Source: CAJQHT01 sp038123275 (GTDB lineage: Bacteria > Pseudomonadota > Alphaproteobacteria > Rickettsiales > UBA1997). Taken from it: a stretch of DNA of 64,000 bases. The notes under the pieces were generated by a model, which saw only the letters and a program-made list of their open reading frames with translations, did not search any database and was not told where the DNA came from. This document shows positions 18,587 to 28,090 of the stretch, piece after piece (position 1 is the first letter of the stretch; every line of letters begins with the position of its first letter). Position numbers and translations under genes: made by a program. The stretch is taken from assembly GCA_038123275.1 (NCBI GenBank), contig JAYORG010000008.1, positions 1 through 64,000 of the forward strand, given 5' to 3'.

Positions 18587-21500
18587 TTATCCCTCAATAC
18601 ATTGTTTAACATATGAGCCTAATTGCTTGTCATTAAATTCAAAAATTCTGTTTTTAGCAGGAATTAGATTCATAGTATTTTTATTACAAATATCATCTTG
18701 GTTTTTAAAACTTTTTAAAGCTGGTTTAATTAAATTTAAGTATGGGTAGAATGGTAAATTTTTACCATTTAATTTACCTTTCTTTAATAACTCTATCCAT
18801 TCTTCTAAATCAATTTTACTAAGTGTTGTTGAATTTTTAGAAACCTCTAAAGGCTTATTAATACTAATGGTTTTATTATTGTTTAAATGAAAAACATTAT
18901 TATTAAGATCAGATTTCATCATTAAAAAAGATATTATTTCTACAATTTGATCAATAGGCCTTATGTCTTCTTGCCATGATTCAAATTCTTTGGGATATTT
19001 TTTTAACATTAAGCATGTTTTCCAATATCTATAAGATAAGTCATTCATAGGGCCAATATTTGATGTAACATTGCCACCAGCTCTGGATATTCGATGTATT
19101 TGATAATCTATATTAGCATTTTTTATCATCATTTCACTAACCCATTTACCTCCAACATAGCCATCTGTTTCTTTAAATTTGAATGATTCTATATTAGTAT
19201 TTTCACCATTTTTATACTGATTTGGGTCATTAATAACTGATGTTGTAGAAATAAAAATTAGCTTCTTTCTTAGATGTGTTTTTGCCATTTTAATAAGCTC
19301 ATATGTTGATGAAACATTGGCCTTTTTAAGTTGTTTGTAGCTATATAAATGATTTACAAATGCACCACTATGAATAATTATGTCGACATTATTTACAAGT
19401 ATTTGATATTCTTGTGAATCTATTCCTAGTTTTTCTTTTTCTAAATTTCCTTTTATAACTTTAATTCTATCCCAGTTGGATTTTGTAAGTTTAATTTGAT
19501 ATTTTTTAAAAGATTCCTCAATTTTATTTTTGCATTGTATTTTAGAATTTCCTCTAACTAGGCAATATAAATCAGCAGTAGTTTTAGATAAAAGATTTTG
19601 CAATAAATATGTACCAACAAAGCCGGTAGAACCAGTTATTAGAATATTTCTTGGGTTTTTATAATTGCCCTTTTTATGACACTGATCTGGAATTTCTTCT
19701 GCTAATTTTAATTCATTTTTTAGGGTAATTTCTTTATTTATACTCTCTGTTTTGTTAGATTTTATGCATTTTGCTAATTTATCAATATTGGGGTTTAAAA
19801 ATAAAGTTGCGATTTCAATTTTTTGTTTTTTAAATTCATTATTCACTTTTGCAACAAGATTTGTAACCAATAAAGAATTTCCTCCTATTTCAAAAAAGTT
19901 ATCACAAACACCAACTTTATTTACACCAAGAACTTCCTTAAAAATAATAGCTAGTTTTTTCTCAACTTCATTTCTAGGAGCCACATATTCATCTGTTGAT
20001 CTAATATCTAGATCTAAGTTAGCTAAAGCCTTTTTATCTATTTTACCATTTGAGGTTAGTGGCAGAGAATCTTTAGTGATAAATGTTGAAGGCACCATGT
20101 AATTTGGCAACTTCTTTTCTAAAGTTGTTTTAATTTCATTAATATTTACTTGGTTATTTTTGGTAGCAATATATGCTACTAACATTTTATTATTATTGTA
20201 CCATTTAACCAAAACAACAGCTTCTCTGATGCCATCTATTTTAAGCAATTCTTGTTCAATTTCTCCAAGTTCTATTCTAAATCCTCTAATTTTAACCTGA
20301 CTATCTATTCTCCCTATATATTCAATATTACCATCTTCAAGATATCTTGCTAGATCACCAGTTTTATACATTCTTGATTTAGGGTCATCGCTAAATATAT
20401 TTTTAATGAATTTTTCTTTAGTTAGATCTTCTCTATTTAAATAACCACGAGCCACACCATCACCTGCTATGTGTAACTCTCCAACAACTCCTTTTGGAAC
20501 TGGGTTTAGGTGTTTGTCTAGTATATAGAGCTGAGTATTGGAGATGGGTTTGCCAATAGGGATATTCGTCTTAAATATTTTATTTTTTGGGCAAGAAAAT
20601 CCACATCCATATATTGAAGTTTCTGTAGGTCCATATATATTTTCTATCTGCTGATCCGCTAATAATCCTTGTGTTTTTCTTAATAATTCAGGGATAAATA
20701 CTTCTCCTGCTACCATAATATATTTCAACGATGGTGCCATTTTGCCATTATTAGTATTTAATTCATTAACTAGACTATTTAATAATGGAGGCACAAAATT
20801 AACATGCGTAACATTATTTTTTGTTATTGTCTCTATAATTTTGCTAGGTATTTTATTATATTTAGGTGATAGTATTACAAGTCTACCTTTTCCAATAAAC
20901 CATCCAAATAGTTCAGATAGTGATACATCAAAAACATAGTTAGTTTTTAATAGATAGCTGTTGCCTGGTTGAACAGGGTATTTATTTTCTAAATAAAAGA
21001 GGGTATTAATAATTTGGTTATGCTCCACCATTACTCCCTTAGGCTTACCTGTACTTCCAGAAGTGTAAATAATATAGGCTAAGTTATTTGATTTTACTTC
21101 TTTTTTTAGTTTTTTATTATCTGCTACATTTTTTATTTTTTCAAAATCATCTATGTTTATAATTTGCGTTGGTTTTTTCTTTGTTATTTCATTGATTTGT
21201 TTTTTTAGTTTATTTTGAGTAAGGATAATATTAAGATTACCATCATCAATCATATATTTTAACCTATCATTAGGATATTCTGGATCAAGAGGTACATAAG
21301 CTCCACCAGCTTTTAATATACCCATTATGCCAATAATCATTTCTAAAGATCTTTCAGTGCATATTCCAACTAAGCTATCTGGTTTAACACCAAGGTTTTG
21401 TAAATATATTGCTAGCACATTACTTTTTTGATTTAATTCTTTGTAGGTTAATTTTTGATCTTCAAAAATTACTGCTATGATATTAGGAGTTTTTTTAACT

Positions 21501-24500
21501 TGCTCTTCAAATAATTCATGTAAGCATTTATCTTTTGGGTAAAATGCTTTGGTATTGTTATATTCTACTAATAGTTGGGTGGCTTCTTTTTTCTCTAATA
21601 ATGATATATCTTTTATTTTTTGCGATGTATTAGATATTATTTGATCTAAAATTAATTTGTAATGATTACTTAATTTTTTAACAAATATTTCATCATAGTA
21701 ATGTTTATCATATGTTATTTTTATTTCTAATTCTTCACCTGGAATACAAGTAAGTGATAATGGATAGTGCGGCGTTTCATGACTTTCAAATCCATCTACT
21801 TTTAATATTGCATCTTTTTGATTTGCAATTTCTTTCATTGGATAATTTTCTAATACAAATATGGTTTGAAATAGCTCATTATTATTTTTGATTTTCAACC
21901 ATTTTTGAATATCTGTTAATGAGCTATATTCATATTCTCTAACCGTTACTGATGATTTGTTCATCTCCTTTAGTAAGAATTCTATAGTATTTTCTCCTTT
22001 AGCATTAACTCTTATAGGTAAAGTATTTATGCATAAGCCTACTAACTCCTCTATTTGTGATAAATTTCCTGATCTTCCAGATGACACATTTCCAAATACT
22101 ACATCTTCTTTGGAATTATACTTAGATAGTAATATAGCCCAAGATACTTGTAATATATCACCTAAAGTTATGCGTTTTTTTCTTAGAAAAAGATTTATGT
22201 TAGATGTTATCTTATAATTTAGTTTATGGCTATATTCTCCAAATTTATTCTTAGGTTTTATAAGTTTCTTTGAGTTAAGATTTATAGGCAAATCACATTC
22301 CCCTTCATAATCTAAGAGATATTTTTGCCAAAATATTCGAGCTTTGTCAGTATTTTGTTTTTGCAGCCAACCTATATAGCTTTCATATTTTGCTGGTATT
22401 GGTAAATTCGGTACCTCATTCTTTAAATATGATTGGTATGCTTGCATTAGAGATTTAAGAAATATTGGATTTGACCAGCCATCCAATATTATATGATGGT
22501 TTTCCCATAATAATTTATATTCATCATTGTTAATGCGAATTAGAGTTACACGCATTAATGGAGCTTTTTCTAAATCAAATCCTTTTTGTTTGCCTTTTGT
22601 AACTAAATTTTCTAATTCTCTTTTTTGAATATAATCTGGTTTGTTTCGCAGATCTAATATTTTAATATCAAATGCAACTTCCTTTAATACAATTTGTAGA
22701 GGTTCTTTTGATATATTATTAACTATTATTGTTCTTAATATATCGTAATGATTTACTATAAATTGCCAAGATTTTCTCATGGCTTGTATATTAACCTCTC
22801 CTTTAAGATTTATTACAATAGAGAGAGTATATGTTTCTTTTGATACAAAATTCTCAAATAATAATCCACGTTGCATAGGAGATAATGGATATATTGATGA
22901 TATATTATTTCTTTGTATTTTTGATCTTTTATTATTAAATTTATCTAGCTCTTTTTGAGTAATAGATGTTAAGCCAAAGTCTGATGGTGTATAGCTTTTC
23001 AGTTTATTACCTTGGCAATGTTTTATAATATTTATAAGTGATTTTTTATATAGATTACTAAATTCCTTTATATTTTTTTCACTAAATAATTTGGATATAT
23101 ATCTTATATCAAGATTTAATTTTCCTAAAATCACGTAACCATTAATATCAAGCAAATGATTACATTTGGATTTTGGAGATATCATATCTCCCATTTTTTC
23201 TTGTGTGTTTTGAAATAGTTTTTCTTTATTTGTGGTGATATTATCCAACTGTCCTAGATAGTTAAAACTAATTATTCTTTTGTCATTTTCACTGATTATT
23301 TTATTTTGTGATAAATAACGCAATATTCCATAACCTATGCCTTTATTGGGAATTTTTCTTAGAATTTCTTTTGTTTGTTTTATTAGATGTCCCATATTGC
23401 TATCCTTTGACTTTACAAGCTTCACAGGATATATCGTAGTAAACCAGCCTACTGTTCTACTTAAATCTATATCATCAAACATTTCATTTCTGCCATGTCC
23501 TTCTAGATCCAAAACTAGCTCTTTTTCATCACTCCATTTGCTATAAGTATCTATTAAAGCTGTTAATAATAAGTCATTAATTTGTGTATTGTAAGATTTA
23601 TGACATTCTTGTAATAATTGGTTGGTATGTTTTTGACCAAGAGTTAGCCTAATGGTTTTGGTATCACTTATATAGTAATTGTTTTTCTGGAATTCTTGAT
23701 TTTGTATTAATGATGTAGGAGATTGAGAACTTTGATTTTTCCAGTATGGTATTTCCTTTTTTATTTCTGATGATTTGCTATATGTCAATAATTTTTCTGA
23801 CCAATCTCTATACGAATTTGTTTTATCTGGTAAATCAATAGTTTTGTTTAATTGAAGAGATATTAATGTATTATTTAAATCTTCCAATAGGATTCTCCAA
23901 GATACCACATCTACTGCTAAATGATGTATGGTTATAAATAATCTTTGATTTTTATTATTAGGGGTATCAAAAAGTAGTGTTTTTATCAATATTCCTTTTT
24001 CAATATTTAAATTATTTTGAGCAAGGTTACATTCCTTTTCTATTGAAGATTTTAGTAATTGTTGATTTGTAATATTTCTTAAATCACAGTAATCAACAAC
24101 ATTTTTTGGTAATTTATCGCTATAAGATTGATGCCATATTTTACTATTGTTGGTATTTGTATAATGGCATTTGAGTATATCATGGTGATTAATTAGATAT
24201 TCCATTGCTTGTTTTAGCATGTTAAAACTAACCCTTTCTTTTAATTCTAATATCACGCTTTGATTCCAATGATTTTGATCATTGAATTGGTTTTCAAAGA
24301 ACCATTTTTGTATGGGTAATAATGGTATTTCTCCAGTTAATGTTTCTTGTTTTGCTGTAGTTTTTAAAGCCTCTTTTTTACAATTTAGTGCTAATCTATC
24401 TATTGTTTGATAATTAAATATATCTTGTACAGATAGATATAATCCATATTTTTTAGCTTTTGATACAATTTGAATACTTAATATAGAATCTCCACCTATT

Positions 24501-27500
24501 TCAAAAAAGTTATCACAAACACCAACTTTATTTACACCAAGAACTTCCTTAAAAATAATAGCTAGTTTTTTCTCAACTTCATTTCTAGGAGCCACATATT
24601 CATCTGTTGATCTAATATCTAGATCTAAGTTAGCTAAAGCCTTTTTATCTATTTTACCATTTGAGGTTAGTGGCAGAGAATCTTTAGTGATAAATGTTGA
24701 AGGCACCATGTAATTTGGCAACTTCTTTTCTAAAGTTGTTTTAATTTCATTAATATTTACTTGGTTATTTTTGGTAGCAATATATGCTACTAACATTTTA
24801 TTATTATTGTACCATTTAACCAAAACAACAGCTTCTCTGATGCCATCTATTTTAAGCAATTCTTGTTCAATTTCTCCAAGTTCTATTCTAAATCCTCTAA
24901 TTTTAACCTGACTATCTATTCTCCCTATATATTCAATATTACCATCTTCAAGATATCTTGCTAGATCACCAGTTTTATACATTCTTGATTTAGGGTCATC
25001 GCTAAATATATTTTTAATGAATTTTTCTTTAGTTAGATCTTCTCTATTTAAATAACCACGAGCCACACCATCACCTGCTATGTGTAACTCTCCAACAACT
25101 CCTTTTGGAACTGGGTTTAGGTGTTTGTCTAGTATGTAGGTTTGAGTATTTGCAATAGGCTTGCCAATAGGGACATTATTATAAGCAATATTATTTGTGC
25201 ATTCATATAATGTTGAGGTTATAGTACATTCACTTGGACCATAGGCATTTATTAACTTTATATCATTATATTCTTGCCACATTTCATAATGTGTTTTGTC
25301 TAACTTTTCACCACCAGTTATAGCTAATCTTACCTGACTTGGCAGTTTGCAATTGCTCATATGATGCAATAATGCTGTTGGTATATTAATTATAGTTGCC
25401 TTATGTTTTAAAATATAATTACAAAATTGATCTTCATTTAATAGATTATCCTTTTTCATTATTAATAGGCTAGATCCAGCTATTAAAGATGGAAAAACTT
25501 CTTCAGCAAATATATCAAATGCAAAAGTAGAGCATTGCAAAACAATGTCTTTATTACAAATTTGATATGATTTAATAATATCTTTATTATGATTAACTAG
25601 GTTTTTATGTTCTACCATAACCCCTTTAGGCTTACCTGTACTTCCAGAAGTATAAATAATATATGCCAAGCTATTTGATTTTGCTTCTCTTTTTAGTTTT
25701 TGGTTATTTGCTATATTTTTTATTTTTTCAAAATCATCTATATCTATAATTTGAGTTGATTGTTTCTTTGCTACTTCATCAATTTGTTTTTTTAGTTTCT
25801 TTTGAGTAAGAATAATATTGAGATTACCATCATCAATCATATATTCTAACCTATCATTAGGATAGTCTGGATCAAGAGGCACATAAGCTCCACCAGCCTT
25901 TAATATACCCATTATACCAATAATCATTTCTAAAGACCTTTCAACATATAGCCCAACTAAGCTATCTGGTTTAACTCCAATATTTTGTAGATATTTTGCT
26001 AATTCACTACTTTTTTGATCTAATTCTTTATAAGTTAATTGCTTGTCTTCAAAAATTATCGCCGCTTTATTCGGGCTTTTAATAACTTGTTCTTCAAATA
26101 ATTCATGTATGCATTTATTTTTTGGATAAGGTGACTTTGTGTTATTATATTCTACTAATAGTTGAGTGGTTTCATCTTTATCCAAATAGTTTAAATCAAT
26201 AATTTTTTCACAGTCATTTTCTATGATTATATCTACTAAATTGTGATAATGTTTGATAAATGCAGATATATTTTTTTGTGTAAAAAGATTTGCATTATAA
26301 CCTAATTTAAAATCTAAATTTTCTGTTTGTGGATCAAATAGTAAGTTTAAATCCTCATGTTCTATTTGGGTATCTAGCTCTATATCTATATCTAGGTTCT
26401 TCATAGTTAAAGATTTATGAACAAACATTCCTTGCGCAATAGAAATATTAAAATTTTTGCTGATACCATGGTGGATAGTATCTGTTAAATTGGCAATTTC
26501 ATCCATACCAAGATAAAAATGTTTTCTATCTTGTTTTTGCTCTAAGGTTATTTTATTGATTAAATCTTTAAATTTATCTTTTTCATCTATTTGTATTCTA
26601 AGTGGGTATAAAGATACATAATGACCAAATATATCCTTAAAATCTTGAGGTCTAATATTAACAGGGTAACCAATTAACATATCTTTTTGGCCAAAGTAAC
26701 GAAAAATTAAAGTGGCATATATTGTGGATAAAACTAAAAATGTTGTAGTTCCATTTTCTTTGGCATATTTCTTAATTTTCTTATATCTATCTTCTCCAAA
26801 AGAAAACCTTTGTTCTTGCATGGAAAATTTTTGATTAATTTTCCCTGGTATATCTATAATTAGATTTGATCCTTTAAGTCTACTCTTCCAATATGTTTTT
26901 GCTAGATTTTCTTGTTCTTTTAAATCTTCACATTTTTTGAAATAATCTCCAACATCATAATTTTTCTTAAACCTTTCCCCTAATGCTTGCCTACCCTTAT
27001 TGCAAGCTAATGATATTGCTTCATTAATAAGAAGACCCCCTACACCATCTGATAAAATATGATGTTTAGTTATAACAAATATATAATTATTATCAGAATA
27101 TTTTATAAGATATGTTCTATATCCATAATCTTTTTTTAGCTCAAATGATTTTGTTTGCTTTATTTTAATTTTTTCTAAAGCTAGTTGATATTTAGCTTTT
27201 TTACTTAGGTTATTATTGCTTATATCTTCATATTCTAATATATCACCTTCAAGTTCGGGACTGATAATTTGCTTTGCTACTCCGGATTTATCTTCAATAA
27301 ATTTAGTACGAAAGGTTGAAAAAAAGTTTCCCACCATATTTATTGCTTTTCTAAATTTATCTATATCCAAATCTCCTTTTATATGAAATTTGGAATATGT
27401 ATTATAGGCATTGGATTTAGGGTTTAATTTATAGTTAAACCATAATCCTTGTTGTTGTTTAGTTAGGGGATAGCTTTTATAATTTTTTTCTGATGCATCA

Positions 27501-27643
27501 ATATTTGTAGACTGACTAGATATATTTTGATATGATGTAGGCTTTATCGCACCATGAGAGGTTATTCTAGTAATATTATCTGGAGTGTCAGGCATTATAT
27601 GCTGATAATTATCATCAATATTATTTATACTTATTTTCATCAT
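18587..27643 (-). CDS. Non-ribosomal peptide synthetase, C-A-PCP-E-C-A-PCP-R
   Basis: 3018 aa dimodular NRPS. By eye: C1 (about 55-480, HHILSDG near 192); A1 (about 505-1010, YTSGSTGKPKG near 658); PCP1 (EIGGDSIL near 1052); epimerization domain (about 1100-1545, HHLAVDVVSW, GHGRNE, RTVGWFTTIYPV, FNYLGQ); C2 (about 1565-2000, HHIILDG near 1715); A2 (about 2040-2545); PCP2 (EIGGNSLL near 2590); and terminal thioester reductase (about 2645-3018, ITGSTGFVGTYLL and Y-x3-K in GYVGGKWVSE). Pocket residues read by eye: A1 D-I-E-N-I-G-A-I-T-K, resembling basic-residue pockets such as Orn; A2 D-V-S-F-M-A-I-I-Y-K, unknown, probably non-polar. An N-terminal C domain suggests N-acylation of residue 1; E gives D-residue 1; R gives an aldehyde or alcohol. 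It is the first gene of the operon and divergent from the receptor gene. Confidence 0.95.
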   Translation of the reverse strand: MMKISINNIDDNYQHIMPDTPDNITRITSHGAIKPTSYQNISSQSTNIDASEKNYKSYPLTKQQQGLWFNYKLNPKSNAYNTYSKFHIKGDLDIDKFRKAINMVGNFFSTFRTKFIEDKSGVAKQIISPELEGDILEYEDISNNNLSKKAKYQLALEKIKIKQTKSFELKKDYGYRTYLIKYSDNNYIFVITKHHILSDGVGGLLINEAISLACNKGRQALGERFKKNYDVGDYFKKCEDLKEQENLAKTYWKSRLKGSNLIIDIPGKINQKFSMQEQRFSFGEDRYKKIKKYAKENGTTTFLVLSTIYATLIFRYFGQKDMLIGYPVNIRPQDFKDIFGHYVSLYPLRIQIDEKDKFKDLINKITLEQKQDRKHFYLGMDEIANLTDTIHHGISKNFNISIAQGMFVHKSLTMKNLDIDIELDTQIEHEDLNLLFDPQTENLDFKLGYNANLFTQKNISAFIKHYHNLVDIIIENDCEKIIDLNYLDKDETTQLLVEYNNTKSPYPKNKCIHELFEEQVIKSPNKAAIIFEDKQLTYKELDQKSSELAKYLQNIGVKPDSLVGLYVERSLEMIIGIMGILKAGGAYVPLDPDYPNDRLEYMIDDGNLNIILTQKKLKKQIDEVAKKQSTQIIDIDDFEKIKNIANNQKLKREAKSNSLAYIIYTSGSTGKPKGVMVEHKNLVNHNKDIIKSYQICNKDIVLQCSTFAFDIFAEEVFPSLIAGSSLLIMKKDNLLNEDQFCNYILKHKATIINIPTALLHHMSNCKLPSQVRLAITGGEKLDKTHYEMWQEYNDIKLINAYGPSECTITSTLYECTNNIAYNNVPIGKPIANTQTYILDKHLNPVPKGVVGELHIAGDGVARGYLNREDLTKEKFIKNIFSDDPKSRMYKTGDLARYLEDGNIEYIGRIDSQVKIRGFRIELGEIEQELLKIDGIREAVVLVKWYNNNKMLVAYIATKNNQVNINEIKTTLEKKLPNYMVPSTFITKDSLPLTSNGKIDKKALANLDLDIRSTDEYVAPRNEVEKKLAIIFKEVLGVNKVGVCDNFFEIGGDSILSIQIVSKAKKYGLYLSVQDIFNYQTIDRLALNCKKEALKTTAKQETLTGEIPLLPIQKWFFENQFNDQNHWNQSVILELKERVSFNMLKQAMEYLINHHDILKCHYTNTNNSKIWHQSYSDKLPKNVVDYCDLRNITNQQLLKSSIEKECNLAQNNLNIEKGILIKTLLFDTPNNKNQRLFITIHHLAVDVVSWRILLEDLNNTLISLQLNKTIDLPDKTNSYRDWSEKLLTYSKSSEIKKEIPYWKNQSSQSPTSLIQNQEFQKNNYYISDTKTIRLTLGQKHTNQLLQECHKSYNTQINDLLLTALIDTYSKWSDEKELVLDLEGHGRNEMFDDIDLSRTVGWFTTIYPVKLVKSKDSNMGHLIKQTKEILRKIPNKGIGYGILRYLSQNKIISENDKRIISFNYLGQLDNITTNKEKLFQNTQEKMGDMISPKSKCNHLLDINGYVILGKLNLDIRYISKLFSEKNIKEFSNLYKKSLINIIKHCQGNKLKSYTPSDFGLTSITQKELDKFNNKRSKIQRNNISSIYPLSPMQRGLLFENFVSKETYTLSIVINLKGEVNIQAMRKSWQFIVNHYDILRTIIVNNISKEPLQIVLKEVAFDIKILDLRNKPDYIQKRELENLVTKGKQKGFDLEKAPLMRVTLIRINNDEYKLLWENHHIILDGWSNPIFLKSLMQAYQSYLKNEVPNLPIPAKYESYIGWLQKQNTDKARIFWQKYLLDYEGECDLPINLNSKKLIKPKNKFGEYSHKLNYKITSNINLFLRKKRITLGDILQVSWAILLSKYNSKEDVVFGNVSSGRSGNLSQIEELVGLCINTLPIRVNAKGENTIEFLLKEMNKSSVTVREYEYSSLTDIQKWLKIKNNNELFQTIFVLENYPMKEIANQKDAILKVDGFESHETPHYPLSLTCIPGEELEIKITYDKHYYDEIFVKKLSNHYKLILDQIISNTSQKIKDISLLEKKEATQLLVEYNNTKAFYPKDKCLHELFEEQVKKTPNIIAVIFEDQKLTYKELNQKSNVLAIYLQNLGVKPDSLVGICTERSLEMIIGIMGILKAGGAYVPLDPEYPNDRLKYMIDDGNLNIILTQNKLKKQINEITKKKPTQIINIDDFEKIKNVADNKKLKKEVKSNNLAYIIYTSGSTGKPKGVMVEHNQIINTLFYLENKYPVQPGNSYLLKTNYVFDVSLSELFGWFIGKGRLVILSPKYNKIPSKIIETITKNNVTHVNFVPPLLNSLVNELNTNNGKMAPSLKYIMVAGEVFIPELLRKTQGLLADQQIENIYGPTETSIYGCGFSCPKNKIFKTNIPIGKPISNTQLYILDKHLNPVPKGVVGELHIAGDGVARGYLNREDLTKEKFIKNIFSDDPKSRMYKTGDLARYLEDGNIEYIGRIDSQVKIRGFRIELGEIEQELLKIDGIREAVVLVKWYNNNKMLVAYIATKNNQVNINEIKTTLEKKLPNYMVPSTFITKDSLPLTSNGKIDKKALANLDLDIRSTDEYVAPRNEVEKKLAIIFKEVLGVNKVGVCDNFFEIGGNSLLVTNLVAKVNNEFKKQKIEIATLFLNPNIDKLAKCIKSNKTESINKEITLKNELKLAEEIPDQCHKKGNYKNPRNILITGSTGFVGTYLLQNLLSKTTADLYCLVRGNSKIQCKNKIEESFKKYQIKLTKSNWDRIKVIKGNLEKEKLGIDSQEYQILVNNVDIIIHSGAFVNHLYSYKQLKKANVSSTYELIKMAKTHLRKKLIFISTTSVINDPNQYKNGENTNIESFKFKETDGYVGGKWVSEMMIKNANIDYQIHRISRAGGNVTSNIGPMNDLSYRYWKTCLMLKKYPKEFESWQEDIRPIDQIVEIISFLMMKSDLNNNVFHLNNNKTISINKPLEVSKNSTTLSKIDLEEWIELLKKGKLNGKNLPFYPYLNLIKPALKSFKNQDDICNKNTMNLIPAKNRIFEFNDKQLGSYVKQCIEG
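19884..20524 (-). repeat. 641-bp direct repeat in NRPS, A2/PCP2 copy
   Basis: Encodes the C-terminal part of A2 and the start of PCP2 (residues about 2374-2587). As far as I compared line by line it is identical to 24495-25135, offset exactly 4611 nt. Identity ends abruptly at both sides. This indicates recent gene conversion or module duplication. Confidence 0.9.
24495..25135 (-). repeat. 641-bp direct repeat in NRPS, A1/PCP1 copy
   Basis: Encodes residues about 837-1050 (C-terminal A1 to the start of PCP1), identical to 19884-20524 by eye. The segment just N-terminal to it, which contains the specificity pocket, is divergent between A1 and A2, while sequence further N-terminal is again closely similar. 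Confidence 0.9.
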
Positions 27644-27833
27644 TACTTCTAATTATGCCACCTTAAACCCCATTGAGTAGCTTGGTAAATATATTATGTG
27701 AAACACTGTGATAATGAAGTAGGCACTCAAATATCAATAGCATAATGCTATAATGTATTAAAATAAGACAGTAATTAGCGTATTTATCTTAATTATTACT
27801 CAATTAGCTATATTTTATTAAATATATTTGTCT

Positions 27834-27852
27834 CAAAATAAGACGTTATTTG
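27834..27852. promoter_or_regulatory. Dyad in the NRPS/receptor divergent intergenic region, possible operator
   Basis: The 447-bp gap 27644-28090 separates the NRPS operon from the TonB-dependent receptor gene and holds no gene. It contains CAAAATAA-GACG-TTATTTG, and AAAATAAGAC also occurs near 27759. These are candidate sites for shared regulation. No clear Fur box (GATAATGATAATCATTATC) was found. The receptor has a good ribosome binding site (AAGGAG, about 28081). Confidence in function is low. Confidence 0.3.
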
Positions 27853-28090
27853 ATATATTAACTTTGTATGAAAACTTTATTTATTTACCATCATCTAATA
27901 ATATGATATAACTAAAATTAGTATGGTATAATTTTAAAATATCATGAGATTGATTACGTAAACTTGATTTAGATAAAAATTATATGTCATAATTACACAA
28001 TTAAAAGGTAAATATTGTAAATTGATATAGTGAGTTCTAGCGTTTAGTTTAAGTGTTTTAAAAAATACAATTTAATATGTAAGGAGTTTT

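Noticed and set aside
18587..27643. The NRPS as a pure lysine-pathway (Lys2-like) alpha-aminoadipate reductase.
   Set aside because: It has two A, two C, one E and two PCP domains; Lys2-type enzymes have a single A-PCP-R arrangement.
27644..28090. Fur box controlling the NRPS/receptor genes.
   Set aside because: No sequence close to the 19-bp Fur consensus was found on either strand; only weak AT-rich dyads are present, so iron control is not claimed from sequence.
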